Origin: Prosthecobacter algae
GTDB taxonomy: Bacteria; Verrucomicrobiota; Verrucomicrobiia; Verrucomicrobiales; Verrucomicrobiaceae
Reading direction: 5' to 3'
Assembly: GCF_039542385.1 (NCBI RefSeq)
Contig: NZ_BAABIA010000006.1
Span: 295,265 to 359,264, forward strand
DNA length: 64,000 nucleotides
This document shows positions 42,331 through 51,626 of this stretch, in pieces. The translations under genes were made by a program, and so were the position numbers. Under the pieces are notes generated by a model that made no database searches, was not told where the DNA came from, and saw only the letters and a list, made by a program, of their open reading frames with translations. Numbering within the stretch: the first letter of the stretch is position 1; each line of letters begins with the position of its first letter.

Positions 42331-42795
42331 TCATAGCCGCTGCGTGACATACACGAAAACTCCCCGCAGCAGATAAAACAATGCGATGATGACAATCACC
42401 TTCAGGAGCTTCACGGCGACGATTTTCAGCCATCGCCGGTTCTTCTGACGGGTGGTGATACGGCCCGTGGCGTGGCAAACCGCACAATCGGTAAACCATT
42501 CTGATACAGGTTCACCGTCGCAGACCCGGCACGGGCCATCGGGTTCTTCATCGTCTCTCCAGCGGTTCATCCGCCCCGCACCGCCGCACGCCGAACATTG
42601 CCGTTCTTCCTGAAATGCAGACATGCGGCCACTGCCACCGCACCCCGGACAAGGTTCCATGACCGGGCGGGAAACGCGCCTGAAATGGAATCCCGTGCCC
42701 CGGCACGCGCTGCAAAAGGATTCGTTACGGATCGTTCCGCTTCCCTTGCACTCCGGACACTTGACACCGACGGATGCGGGAGGCGGCTTTGCCAT
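42331..42795 (-). CDS. DnaJ-type zinc-finger membrane protein
   Basis: The 154-residue protein has repeated CxxCxGxG-like units of the DnaJ zinc domain: CPECKGSG, CSACRGTG, CPGCGGSG, CSACGGAG, then weaker CRVCDGEP and CAVCHATG. It ends with one membrane helix (about 123-145, VKLLKVIVIIALFYLLRGV). There is no J domain. The start MAKPPPAS is favoured because GAGGAA precedes it by a few bases. A scaffold or chaperone-like membrane protein is possible. It follows the efflux operon on the same strand. Confidence 0.72.
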   Translation of the reverse strand: MAKPPPASVGVKCPECKGSGTIRNESFCSACRGTGFHFRRVSRPVMEPCPGCGGSGRMSAFQEERQCSACGGAGRMNRWRDDEEPDGPCRVCDGEPVSEWFTDCAVCHATGRITTRQKNRRWLKIVAVKLLKVIVIIALFYLLRGVFVYVTQRL

Positions 42796-42850
42796 TCTTT
42801 CCTCATGCGGCTTCATAAGCGTGGCTGAAACGAGGCGGATGCGTTCCCGA

Positions 42851-43972
42851 TCAGGCGAGGCGGTTGCGAAACAACCATGCGGCGAGCGGCAGCGTGATGG
42901 CTCCCACAATCAGCAATGGAACGAAGTTCAAGGCCACATCGCTGAACCCGGCTCCTTCCAGATAGACGCGGCGCACCGTATCAATACCGAAGCGAAGCGG
43001 GTTGGCATAGGTGGCGATCTGCAAAATCGCGGGCATGTTGCGCACCGGCGTGAGCAGGCCGGAGAGCAGCATCAGGGGCATGATGAGCATGAAGGTGTAG
43101 AGCATGGCCTGCTGCATGTTCAACGCCACGGCTGAGATGGACAGACCGATGCCGACCGATGCCACGGTGAAGGTGAACAATCCGAGATAGAGCAGCCAGA
43201 CGGAGCCGTTCATGGGGATTTGAAACCAGAACAGGATAATCAGAAAGATGATCGTGGACTGGAGCAGTCCGACCAAGATGGACGGCAGGGCTTTGCCGAT
43301 GAGGATTTGCAGCGGGGTCAGCGGCGTCACCAGCAACTGGTCGAAGGTGCCTTGTTCCCGTTCGCGGGCCACCGAGAGCGCGGCCAGCATGAGCGTCTGC
43401 AACATGCTCAGCGAGGCGATCAGGCCGGGCATGAGGTTCCAGCGGGATTCGAGGTTGGGGTTGAACCAAGCGCGGCGCACGACGGCCACGGATGGGGCAC
43501 CGCCGAGCGACTGGTTGTAGGCAGCGACGATGGACGAGACATAGGCCGACGCCAACCCGGCGGTGGAGGAGTTGCGTCCGTCGAGGATGACCTGCAAGGG
43601 AGCCTGCTGGCCGGAGGCCCGGAGGGTCTCGAAGTCGGAGGGAATGCCGATGACGAGGAGCGCATCGCCGCTGTCAATCGTCCCGGCGATCTGGTCGGAC
43701 GAGGCGAGCGTCGCCACACGGTGAAAGACTCCGGTTCCGTCCAGCCGGGCCAGCAATTCCGTGGAGGCGGCTCCCTGGCTCTGATCGAGCAGGGCGTAGG
43801 GGACGTTGGTGAGGTCGTAGGTCGCGCCGTAGCCGTAGAGCAGCGCCTGCATGAGCGCGGGCGCGATGAGAAGCGAACGGCTCGACCTGTCTTTCAGGAT
43901 GGTCAGCAGTTCCTTGCGGAACAGCGCCATGATTTTCGCGAGTGAGTCGAGGAAGTTTCTCATGGCCTTCAT
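42851..43972 (-). CDS. ABC-2 type transporter permease (YbhR-like)
   Basis: The 373-residue protein has six predicted membrane helices. Its blocks QTLMLAALSVAREREQGTFD and LQILIGKALPSILVGLLQST are typical of ABC-2 permeases. It is the second permease of a four-gene unit (membrane fusion protein, ATPase, permease, permease) related to ybhGFSR. The start overlaps the stop of the other permease. It probably exports drugs or lipid-like compounds. Confidence 0.88.
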   Translation of the reverse strand: MKAMRNFLDSLAKIMALFRKELLTILKDRSSRSLLIAPALMQALLYGYGATYDLTNVPYALLDQSQGAASTELLARLDGTGVFHRVATLASSDQIAGTIDSGDALLVIGIPSDFETLRASGQQAPLQVILDGRNSSTAGLASAYVSSIVAAYNQSLGGAPSVAVVRRAWFNPNLESRWNLMPGLIASLSMLQTLMLAALSVAREREQGTFDQLLVTPLTPLQILIGKALPSILVGLLQSTIIFLIILFWFQIPMNGSVWLLYLGLFTFTVASVGIGLSISAVALNMQQAMLYTFMLIMPLMLLSGLLTPVRNMPAILQIATYANPLRFGIDTVRRVYLEGAGFSDVALNFVPLLIVGAITLPLAAWLFRNRLA

Positions 43973-45099
43973 TCCAGTGTTTTGCGCAGCTTGCGGCAGG
44001 TGGCGGCAACGAGCACGAGCGCGTAGAGGGTGAGGATGGAGCCGCTTCGCAGGATGTCCGGCCAGAGGTCGCCCGCCATGAACAGGGTCTTGATGAGAGA
44101 CATATAGTGTGTGGCGGGCAGCGCATGGCTGACGACCTGAATGACGACCGGCACGTTGCGCAGGTCGAAGATGAAGCCCGACAACATCATGGCGGGCATG
44201 AAGCTGGCGAGCAGCGCCGTCTGGCTGGCCACGAACTGGTTGCGCATCGCGCCGGAAATGAACAACCCGAGCGCGAGCGATACCATCAGGTAGAGGAGCG
44301 ACGACCCGATGATGACGATGAGCGAACCGCGCATCGGCACCTGAAAGAGATACTTCGCCGCCAGCAGGCACATGACGAGGTCGATGGCGCCGATGACCAC
44401 GTAGGGCGCGAGCTTCGCCAAGACCAACTCCAATGGCCGCACCGGGGTGACAAAGAGGGATTCGAGCGTGCCGCGTTCCCATTCGCGGGCGATCAGCATC
44501 GAGGTCAGGAACGCGCCGATCAGCGTCATCACCAGCACGATCAACCCCGGCACGAGATACCAGGTGCTTTCTCCTGCCTCGTTGAACCATGTGCGCTGCA
44601 CGATGACGATGCCGGTGGCACCGGCGGCTTTGTTGCCCGTGCGGTCGGCTTGTTGCTGGGCCGGGGTGGAGAGTGCGCCGCTGACGTAGCCCTCGATGGT
44701 CGCGGCGGTGTTGGAGTCCACGCCGTTGAGCAGCAGTTGCACACGCCCGTTGCCAGCGGCCAGTTGGCGGGAGAAATCCCCCGGCACGCGCAGGATGGCG
44801 TCGGTTTTGCCCGCCCGTATCAGATGCTCGGCCTCGTCCATCGTCCTGACCCAGACTGGCGCGAGGTAAGGCGAGCCTTGAAGCCCGGCCACGGTCTGGC
44901 GGGCCGTGGGCGAACTGTCTTCCAGCACCACGGTGAGGCGGGCGTTCTTCACGTCGAAGGAAAGGCCGTAGCCGAACAACAGAATCAACGCAACGGGCAG
45001 CAGCAGGCCGACGACGAGATTGCTGCGGTCGCGCATCATCTGGCGGGTTTCCTTCCGCGTCAGGGCGACGAGCCGCGTGGTGAAGCCGGAGGCGTTCAT
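43969..45099 (-). CDS. ABC-2 type transporter permease (YbhS-like)
   Basis: The 376-residue protein shares the ABC-2 topology: one N-terminal helix (NLVVGLLLPVALILLFGYGL), a large periplasmic loop and five C-terminal helices with AREWERGTLESLFVTPVRPL. It overlaps both neighbours by 4 nt. It would form a heterodimer with the other permease. Confidence 0.9.
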   Translation of the reverse strand: MNASGFTTRLVALTRKETRQMMRDRSNLVVGLLLPVALILLFGYGLSFDVKNARLTVVLEDSSPTARQTVAGLQGSPYLAPVWVRTMDEAEHLIRAGKTDAILRVPGDFSRQLAAGNGRVQLLLNGVDSNTAATIEGYVSGALSTPAQQQADRTGNKAAGATGIVIVQRTWFNEAGESTWYLVPGLIVLVMTLIGAFLTSMLIAREWERGTLESLFVTPVRPLELVLAKLAPYVVIGAIDLVMCLLAAKYLFQVPMRGSLIVIIGSSLLYLMVSLALGLFISGAMRNQFVASQTALLASFMPAMMLSGFIFDLRNVPVVIQVVSHALPATHYMSLIKTLFMAGDLWPDILRSGSILTLYALVLVAATCRKLRKTLE

Positions 45100-46868
45100 G
45101 CGGCACCTCCTTTGCTTTCCCGCCGTGCGCGGCCTTGCTCGACGATGGCGATGAACGCGCTGTTCATGTCCATCGCGCTCGCTCCGCCCGCCTGCTCGCG
45201 GACCTGCTGCGGCGTGCCGAGCGCCAGCATCTTCCCGGCATCCTGAATGGCGATGCGGTCGCAATACTCGGCTTCCTCCATGAAGTGCGTGGTGACGATG
45301 ATCGTCACGCCGCTTCGGGCCAAGGCGGTGATCGTCCGCCAGAAGGCCCGGCGGGCGAGTGGGTCGATGCCGCTCGTCGGTTCGTCGAGAAACAGGATGT
45401 CCGGCTCGTGCAGCAGGCCGGTGGCCATCGCGAGGCGTTGCTTGTAACCGGCGGGGAGAATCCCGCTCTGGGCCGACGGATCGAGGTCGAACTGCTCCAG
45501 CGAGGCCGCCACCCGCGCCTTGAGCGCCTTGCGCCGCAGGCCGTAGGCACCGCCGAAGAACTCCAGATTCTCGCGGACGCTCAGGTTTCCATAGAGCGCG
45601 AACTTTTGCGAGACGTAGCCGATGCGTCCCCGCGCCTCCGCGCGGGCGGTGCGCAGATTGCGGCCCGCCACTTCGAGATGGCCGCTGGTGGCGGGCAGCA
45701 GTCCGCACAACATGCGGAACGTAGTGGTCTTTCCCGCGCCGTTCGGGCCGAGCAAGCCGAAGATTTCGCCACGGGCCACCTCGAAGGAGGTGCTGGCCAC
45801 CGCCGTGAAGTCCCCAAACTTCCGCACGAGGTCGCGCACGACGATCATCGGCGGGTCGTGCGCTCCCTTGGACTCGACCGGCGGAGTCTCATCGGCGGGC
45901 TTCGGCGCGGCCTTCACCTCCTTTTCCTCCTGCTGCCGCAGCATCATCATGAAGGCGTCTTCCAGTTCCTCCGGGCGCGGCGCGAAAGGCGCGTCATGGA
46001 GCAATTCGCGCAGCCGTGTTTCCTCCTCCCCGGCCCGGCGGATGAAGCGGACGCGGCCACCGCTCGGCACGGCGTCGATGATGAGTTCGGGCTTGTCGAT
46101 CAGACGGGCCTGCAACTCCCGCGCGGGCATTCCCACGGGCGGCTTGGCGGTGAAGGTGACTCCATGCGCCCGTTGCCGCAGCTTTGCGGGAGCGCCGTCT
46201 GCCAGCATCCGGCCCTTGTTGAAGACGAAGACCTGCCCGCAACGCTCGGCTTCGTCCATGTAGGCCGTGCTGACGATGACACTCAGGTTTTCCTCATCGA
46301 CGAGCTGCTGCACGATCTTCCACAAATCGCGACGTGACAGCGGATCGACGCCGACGCTCGGCTCGTCGAGAATCAGCAGGTCGGGCGAGCGGACCAGCGT
46401 GCAGGCGAGTCCGAGCTTCTGCTTCATGCCGCCGGAAAGTTTGCCCGCCGGGCGCTCGGTGAACCGCGCCATGTCGGTCATTTCCAACATGCGGGCGAAC
46501 CGTTCGCGCCGCTCGGCCTGCGGCACCCCGTGCAGGTCGGCATAGAGGGTGAGGTTTTCCTGCACGCTCAGGTCTTCATAGAGGCCGAAACGCTGCGGCA
46601 TGTAGCTGATGCGGTCCTGCACCGCCTGCGGATCGTCCGCGATGTCGATGCCGAGCACCCGCAACGAACCGGCATCCGGCTTGAGCAATCCGGCCATCAG
46701 GCGCATCAGCGTCGTCTTGCCCGCTCCGTCCGGGCCGACCAGCGCGGTCAGTTCTCCGGCTCGCACGGTCATCGACACCTCGTCGATGGCGGCGAACCTG
46801 TTTCCATCAGGCCCCGTGAAAGTCTTGCGCAGGCTCCGGGCGACGACTGTGGCGGCGGCATCGTTCAC
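45096..46868 (-). CDS. Fused two-domain ABC ATPase (YbhF-like)
   Basis: The 590-residue protein carries two ATP-binding cassettes. Domain 1 has GPDGAGKTTL (45-53) and LSGGMKQKLGLA. Domain 2 has GPNGAGKTTT and a modified signature LPAGYKQRLAMA. Walker B strings LLILDEPSVGVDP and ILFLDEPTSGIDP are intact in both. This matches YbhF, where both cassettes lie in one chain. It overlaps the fusion protein gene by 4 nt. Confidence 0.92.
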   Translation of the reverse strand: MNDAAATVVARSLRKTFTGPDGNRFAAIDEVSMTVRAGELTALVGPDGAGKTTLMRLMAGLLKPDAGSLRVLGIDIADDPQAVQDRISYMPQRFGLYEDLSVQENLTLYADLHGVPQAERRERFARMLEMTDMARFTERPAGKLSGGMKQKLGLACTLVRSPDLLILDEPSVGVDPLSRRDLWKIVQQLVDEENLSVIVSTAYMDEAERCGQVFVFNKGRMLADGAPAKLRQRAHGVTFTAKPPVGMPARELQARLIDKPELIIDAVPSGGRVRFIRRAGEEETRLRELLHDAPFAPRPEELEDAFMMMLRQQEEKEVKAAPKPADETPPVESKGAHDPPMIVVRDLVRKFGDFTAVASTSFEVARGEIFGLLGPNGAGKTTTFRMLCGLLPATSGHLEVAGRNLRTARAEARGRIGYVSQKFALYGNLSVRENLEFFGGAYGLRRKALKARVAASLEQFDLDPSAQSGILPAGYKQRLAMATGLLHEPDILFLDEPTSGIDPLARRAFWRTITALARSGVTIIVTTHFMEEAEYCDRIAIQDAGKMLALGTPQQVREQAGGASAMDMNSAFIAIVEQGRARRESKGGAA

Positions 46869-47860
46869 GGGGCGGGCTTGATCGGGAGATGGACGGTGAC
46901 GGGTTGCCCGAGGCGGAGGGTGTCGGCGTCGTCCTCGACGATCACGCGGACCTCATAGACAAGACTGGTGCGCAGTTCCTCCGTCTGCACCGCCTTCGGC
47001 GTGAACTCCGCGACCGACGAAATATAACCCACCGTGCCCCTGACCGGCTGGTGCGGATGGCTGTCCGTGAAAACCTGGGCTTCCATGCCGGGCCTGATCT
47101 TGCCGAGGTCCGGCTCGCCGACATAGACACGCATCCACTTCGGGCGGGTGAGGGCCAGCGCGAAAACGGCCTGCTGCGGCGTGGCCATGTCGCCCGGCTC
47201 GCGCAGACGCGAGCGCACCACCGCATCGGTGGGAGCGCGGAGCGTTCCCAATTCGATCTGATGCCGGAGCAGGGCCAGTTGCGCTTGCGAGGCCACGAGT
47301 TGCGCCTCCGCCGCGGCGACCTCCTCGGCGCGGGGGCCTAGCTCGGCAAGGCGCAGCGTCGCACGCAGTTCTTCGACCTTGGCTCCCGCCACCTCCGCGC
47401 TGTTTCTCGCCTCATCGACATCCTGCACGCTCACCGCCCGGCTTTCCTGAAGCCGGGTTTTCCGCGAGAGTTCCTGTTCCGCCCGCCGGGCGTCCGACTC
47501 CGCCGATGCGAGCTTGGCGCGGGCTTCGGCGATTTCCTCCGGACGCGAACCGTTGCGAAGCCGCAGGAGCGTCTGCCGCTGTGCTTCCACTTCGGCCTCC
47601 GCCTGCCCGGCCTGAAGCTCCAGCGTCCGCGTATCCAGAACGCCGATCACATCACCGGCCTTGATCCGGTCTCCCTCCTCCGCGCGAAGCTCGGCTATCC
47701 GCCCGCTGCCATCGAAGGCCAGCGAAATCTGCCGGATGTCCACATTGCCATACAGGAGCAGTTCGTCCTTGGCATCGCGGGCGTCGCGCCCGCTCCACCA
47801 GAACCACCCGGCACCGATGGAGACAAGAAGCAGCAGGACAGCGATGAGAGCTTTTTTCAT
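46865..47860 (-). CDS. HlyD-family membrane fusion protein (YbhG-like)
   Basis: The 331-residue protein has one N-terminal membrane helix (about 4-22), a lipoyl/biotinyl-like domain (GNVDIRQISLAFDGSGRIAE, then GDVIGVL), an alpha-hairpin of two long helices and a beta-barrel domain. It joins the inner-membrane ABC exporter to an outer-membrane channel. It is the first gene of the efflux operon and is divergent from the TetR regulator. Confidence 0.92.
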   Translation of the reverse strand: MKKALIAVLLLLVSIGAGWFWWSGRDARDAKDELLLYGNVDIRQISLAFDGSGRIAELRAEEGDRIKAGDVIGVLDTRTLELQAGQAEAEVEAQRQTLLRLRNGSRPEEIAEARAKLASAESDARRAEQELSRKTRLQESRAVSVQDVDEARNSAEVAGAKVEELRATLRLAELGPRAEEVAAAEAQLVASQAQLALLRHQIELGTLRAPTDAVVRSRLREPGDMATPQQAVFALALTRPKWMRVYVGEPDLGKIRPGMEAQVFTDSHPHQPVRGTVGYISSVAEFTPKAVQTEELRTSLVYEVRVIVEDDADTLRLGQPVTVHLPIKPAP

Positions 47861-47924
47861 TCTGATGGAACTTGGAAAGGAGCGGAGGGGTTGATGCCCT
47901 CCCGGAGTCCAAAATTAAATTTAC

Positions 47925-47935
47925 TTTAGACTAAA
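47925..47935. promoter_or_regulatory. Candidate TetR operator
   Basis: TTTAGACTAAA is a perfect 11-bp palindrome in the 129-nt gap between the efflux operon and the TetR gene, inside the AT-rich stretch AAATTTACTTTAGACTAAAC. Position and symmetry fit a CecR/YbiH-type operator acting on both promoters. Confidence 0.65.
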
Positions 47936-47989
47936 CCGATCTTAGGGTCAACCCGAAAGTGCCGCGGAAACTACCCTGTATTCACTCGC

Positions 47990-48646
47990 ATGAACAAAAC
48001 GCCTCGCGCTCTCCGGACAGACGGAGAAGCCACCTACAACTGCATTTTAGAAACGGCGGGCAAACTCTTTGCCACGTCAGGTTTCGCCGAGACAAGCAGC
48101 AAAGCCATCGCCGCCAAAGCCGAGGTGGACCTCGCCTCGATCAACTACCACTTTGGCAGCCGGAGCGGCCTATATCAAGCGGTGCTGGCGGAAGCCCATC
48201 GCCGCCTCATTAGCATGGAGGTCTTGCAGGAACTCACCGCCGCCAATCTGCCCGCCCGCGACAAGCTGAAAAAAGTGATCGAAGGCATGGTGGAAGCCGC
48301 TGCCGGGCAGAAAGGCTGGCACACCAGAGTTCTCGGGCGGGAACTGCTGTCACCTTCCTCCCACCTTCAGGTTCTCCAGCAAAACGAAGTCTTCCCCAAG
48401 TTTCGGCTGATCTTGGGCATCATCAGCGAAATCACCTCGATTCCGCCGGACGATCCCGCGCTGTTCCGTTGTGCGATCAGCGTCGCGGCACCCTGCGCAA
48501 TGATGCTGGTCGTTGGACGCAACGTGCCTGCTGTCGCCGAAGCGGTTTCCAGCACACCGCGCGAGGCGCTGGCGGCGCATCTCTATCATTTCGCCATCGG
48601 CGGTCTGAAAGCAATCGGACAAGAGCATAAGAAGCATAGACAATGA
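47990..48646 (+). CDS. TetR-family regulator (CecR/YbiH-like)
   Basis: The 218-residue protein has an N-terminal TetR HTH (ILETAGKLFATSGFAETSSK, then INYHFGSRSGLYQAVL). The DUF1956-like C-terminal domain (GWHTRVLGRELLSPSSHLQV) is that of CecR/YbiH. In other bacteria this regulator controls the ybhGFSR operon, which is exactly its neighbour here. It would repress the exporter until a substrate binds. Confidence 0.9.
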   Translation: MNKTPRALRTDGEATYNCILETAGKLFATSGFAETSSKAIAAKAEVDLASINYHFGSRSGLYQAVLAEAHRRLISMEVLQELTAANLPARDKLKKVIEGMVEAAAGQKGWHTRVLGRELLSPSSHLQVLQQNEVFPKFRLILGIISEITSIPPDDPALFRCAISVAAPCAMMLVVGRNVPAVAEAVSSTPREALAAHLYHFAIGGLKAIGQEHKKHRQ

Positions 48647-48752
48647 CTCAAGCGGTCAGCGAAACGGTCCCCCCGAGCGGCATCACCGTTGGCATCTGCC
48701 CAATGCCATGCTGCGTCATGAGCACAATGGCCTGATTCAACCCAATACGATC

Positions 48753-49034
48753 ATGAGAAATCTGAATCTCATCGGCCCACAAGTCAGAAGATTGCGAATG
48801 CTGAGGGGATGGACTCAGCATGATGCGGCGGTCAAACTGCAAATGGCCGGTTGGAACATATCGCGCGGGGCACTGGCAAAAATCGAATCGAGGAGGATAA
48901 AGGTAGGCGATACCCATTTGTTTTTCCTGGCCAAAGCCTTCGAGGTTCCAGTTCAAGAGCTGTTCCCGTTGGTTGATCCACAAGATCCAAACCTCCACGA
49001 AACACTCTGCAAGCTGATGCTCAAAAGCTATTGA
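48753..49034 (+). CDS. XRE-family regulator B
   Basis: The 93-residue protein is an HTH_3 regulator (NLIGPQVRRLRMLRGWTQHD, RGALAKIESRR) with a C-terminal block VQELFPLVDPQDPNLHETL. It is paralogous to the regulator at 40723, from which the start MRNLNLIGP is chosen, and to the remnant at 26288. It may regulate transfer genes via the shared palindromes; this is inference. Confidence 0.85.
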   Translation: MRNLNLIGPQVRRLRMLRGWTQHDAAVKLQMAGWNISRGALAKIESRRIKVGDTHLFFLAKAFEVPVQELFPLVDPQDPNLHETLCKLMLKSY

Positions 49035-49038
49035 AGTT

Positions 49039-50529
49039 TCAGAAGATACCTTTCGAGAACCACGGCGACACGCTCCCGTCCGGCTCAATCGGCGGCAGCA
49101 GGGTCTTCTTGAAACCGCGCTCGCAATGCACGAGCACGGCGGTGTGCTTGGGAAGGCTGCGGAGGATGTGCGGCTTGATCTTGTGTTCCTCCAGTTCTGA
49201 ATAATTGCTGCTTTGCCGCCCCCCTGAATATCCCCACGACTTCTTGATGACCTTCTTCTTGCCAAGGAAATCCGCGCTTTCGTTGGCTCCTTCCTCGTCC
49301 GCCGCACGGAAGATCATGCGGTTGCGCAAGTTCAGCGTGAGCACGCGGGCCTTTTCCCGGCCCAGCGGCGGAATGAATGAACTGGAGGATTGCGCGGCAG
49401 CCACGACCGTGGCGCGGGCCTCGCGGATTACATCGACAGAATTATAGTCCGACATGCCGTCTTCCGCTGCCGTCATGAAGCGCTGCGCTTCGTCCGCCCA
49501 TAGGACAAGCAGGTTGTCTTCCTGCCGTTCGTGCTTCGGCTTGTCGAAGCGGCGCAGGACGTGCGTGTAGAACAGCATCTTGAGGAAGGTGTTCACGTAA
49601 CGGCGTTCGGTCTGATATTTCTGCGGCATGGCAATGCAGATGATCTTGCCCCGGTCGATGTCCGAGAAATCAAAGCTGTTCTCGGTCGGGCAAAATACCT
49701 GGGCAATGTCCGGCGTGAGGAAGTATTGCAGGTAGTTGGCAATGGTCTCTTTGACGCCACCGATCTGTTCGGGCGGCTGACTGAGGAAGCGGCTTGTGAA
49801 GTGCTCGCCCAACAAGCGACGGCGTTCGGTCGGCTCCGCCGTGGCGAGGTCGTCCAGCGCCTCCTCCATGTCCGATTGGTTGAGCAAGAAATGATAGACG
49901 TTCTCCAGCGTCACGTCCGCGCCGATCTCATAAAGGAGTTCCAGCCCGGCGGCGATATGCGTGTGCGCCTGACTTTTGAAAAACCCTTTGTCGCCCTGTT
50001 GTCCCAAGCTGCTGGCGGTGTCCACGACGAACTTGGCATACGTGCCGAAGGGAATGCTCCGGTCGGTGGTCAGGTTGAACGTATGTGTGGGCGTCCAGTC
50101 GGCATGGGCGCTGTCCGGCCTGACTTGCAGCAGGATCAGGTCATTCTCACGGTTGAAATGCCGGGCCATTGCCGAGAGCGTTTCCCAATACAAACCTTTG
50201 TCATCAATGCACAGGCCGCCCCATCCGGGGCAGTTCTTGAAGACTTGATAGAGCAGGGGCGTGATGCCCGAACGTGTCTTGCCGGAGCCGGTATCGCCAG
50301 TGATGAGCCAGCCACGGCAAAAGTCTTCCATGCGCCATGTCATGCCGTTGATCTTCGCCACGACGGGCGAGCGCCATACGGACGGACTGCCGGGCAGGAC
50401 GATGAGGCACAGCGCGAAGGCCGCGCCGACGCTGAGGGCGATGGCCGGCCACGGCTCGGGCAGGCTGGTGAATCCATACCAGCCTGCGGCGGCGGCCAAG
50501 GCCGCGAGAAACGGGCGGAGGATTACCAT
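49039..50529 (-). CDS. VirD4/TraG-like type IV coupling protein
   Basis: The 496-residue protein has N-terminal membrane helices (about 5-20 and 29-46), Walker A GDTGSGKT (78-85) and the Walker B-like VLWADEAQRFM. It belongs to the VirD4/TraD coupling ATPases, which bring the relaxosome to the T4SS. It lies next to the TraK/TraL/TraM-like genes, and its start overlaps the TraM-like stop by 7 nt. Confidence 0.9.
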   Translation of the reverse strand: MVILRPFLAALAAAAGWYGFTSLPEPWPAIALSVGAAFALCLIVLPGSPSVWRSPVVAKINGMTWRMEDFCRGWLITGDTGSGKTRSGITPLLYQVFKNCPGWGGLCIDDKGLYWETLSAMARHFNRENDLILLQVRPDSAHADWTPTHTFNLTTDRSIPFGTYAKFVVDTASSLGQQGDKGFFKSQAHTHIAAGLELLYEIGADVTLENVYHFLLNQSDMEEALDDLATAEPTERRRLLGEHFTSRFLSQPPEQIGGVKETIANYLQYFLTPDIAQVFCPTENSFDFSDIDRGKIICIAMPQKYQTERRYVNTFLKMLFYTHVLRRFDKPKHERQEDNLLVLWADEAQRFMTAAEDGMSDYNSVDVIREARATVVAAAQSSSSFIPPLGREKARVLTLNLRNRMIFRAADEEGANESADFLGKKKVIKKSWGYSGGRQSSNYSELEEHKIKPHILRSLPKHTAVLVHCERGFKKTLLPPIEPDGSVSPWFSKGIF

Positions 50530-50885
50530 ACGAAGCGGCCAAGCAGCAGCCCGGAGGTGAAGGTGGCGAGAGCGGTCATAAGAAGGGACAGAACACTGAC
50601 GCGGCGTAGCTGGCGTTGCGTCTGCGCCGTCTGGCGCAGCTCGTGCATCAGTTCGGCGGCGTGCTTGGAGAAGGTCTTGCTGCGGGCGTCCAGCAATTCC
50701 AGCGTCGAGCGGAACTCCTCGAAACGAAGCGGAGGACTGTCCGGTGTGCGGGCACGGAGTGCGGTCACATACAAATCGAACAACTCCACGCAGGCGATAG
50801 CCGGGTCATCGTCGCCAATGCCGTGCTTCTGCTGCCAGCGGGCGATGGCAGCCCGCAGGTCCATATCCGTTGCCTCGTCACTCAT
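50523..50885 (-). CDS. TraM-like transfer protein with C-terminal membrane helix
   Basis: The 120-residue protein is a helical cytoplasmic domain (FRSTLELLDARSKTFSKHAA) followed by one C-terminal membrane helix (about 98-117). It follows a ParA-like gene and a TraK-like gene in the order traK-traL-traM known from IncP plasmids. The TraM name rests on order, size and topology. The start MSDEATDMD overlaps the TraL-like stop by 8 nt. Confidence 0.6.
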   Translation of the reverse strand: MSDEATDMDLRAAIARWQQKHGIGDDDPAIACVELFDLYVTALRARTPDSPPLRFEEFRSTLELLDARSKTFSKHAAELMHELRQTAQTQRQLRRVSVLSLLMTALATFTSGLLLGRFVW

Positions 50886-51600
50886 GGGGCGTGGAGGTTT
50901 GGGCATCGGACAACAAAGCCCCGGTGTGCGTGTCCACTTGGGCGTAGAATGCCTTCTGCCAGTTCTTCAACCGCTGGCGGTCCACCACGTTGAATGACGA
51001 GTGGGCTTGTGCCTGAGTGGCGGTCAGGTTGTGCTGATTGATCGCCGCGACCAGCCAGTCATACATGCGGGGAATGACCAGCTCCCCGGCGTTCAATTCG
51101 TCCACCAGTCGCCCGCGTGTCCGGCTCTTTTCATAAAGGGCGAAGTGTTCGCTGTGGGCCTGATTCTTGACGATGACATAGCGGCAACGCTCGGCCAGCG
51201 CGTCGGCAATGAGTTTGATTTGCGTCACGCTGTCCGCCTCGTGGTTAACCGGCATGACGATGGTCAGGCGGGCATCCAGACTGTCCAGCAACTCAAAGGC
51301 GGACACTTCCGCGAAGTAGTCCAGCACGAGATCGGTGGACGCCGCTCTGCCGTCCACCACGACCAGCGGGGCATCCTCCAGTGCGGCAAACAGACTGTCC
51401 AGCCCGCGCGGGTCGTTCAAATCGGCAAATGCTGCCTCGGGGTGGTATCGCTTCAGGGTCGAGTTCTCGTTGTCCGTGTCCACGGCGCGATGGTCGTGCT
51501 TCCGGTCTTTGAGATACTGAACGAAGTTTACGGCGAAGAACGATTTTCCGACGCCTCCCTTGCCGTTGAGGATGAGAACAAGTCGTTTCTTCATGGCCAT
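50878..51600 (-). CDS. TraL-like ParA/MinD-family ATPase
   Basis: The 240-residue protein has a deviant Walker A NGKGGVGKS (12-20) and a MinD/ParA-like body. The pattern with VDTDNENSTLKRY and VVVDGRAAS resembles IncP TraL and related transfer ATPases rather than partition ParA, and no parB or parS is nearby. It probably helps relaxosome assembly. A second ATG two codons downstream is equally likely. Confidence 0.75.
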   Translation of the reverse strand: MAMKKRLVLILNGKGGVGKSFFAVNFVQYLKDRKHDHRAVDTDNENSTLKRYHPEAAFADLNDPRGLDSLFAALEDAPLVVVDGRAASTDLVLDYFAEVSAFELLDSLDARLTIVMPVNHEADSVTQIKLIADALAERCRYVIVKNQAHSEHFALYEKSRTRGRLVDELNAGELVIPRMYDWLVAAINQHNLTATQAQAHSSFNVVDRQRLKNWQKAFYAQVDTHTGALLSDAQTSTPHE

Positions 51601-51626
51601 GCGGTGGTGAAGTCTCCGGTGCGGTG

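Noticed and set aside
43942-46337. Two long plus-strand frames (43942-45246, 45135-46337) opposite the ABC transporter genes
   Set aside because: They are antisense to a typical operon with overlapping genes and intact motifs.
50878-51600. ParA-like protein as a plasmid partition gene
   Set aside because: No parB or parS beside it, and the gene order fits TraL of transfer regions.
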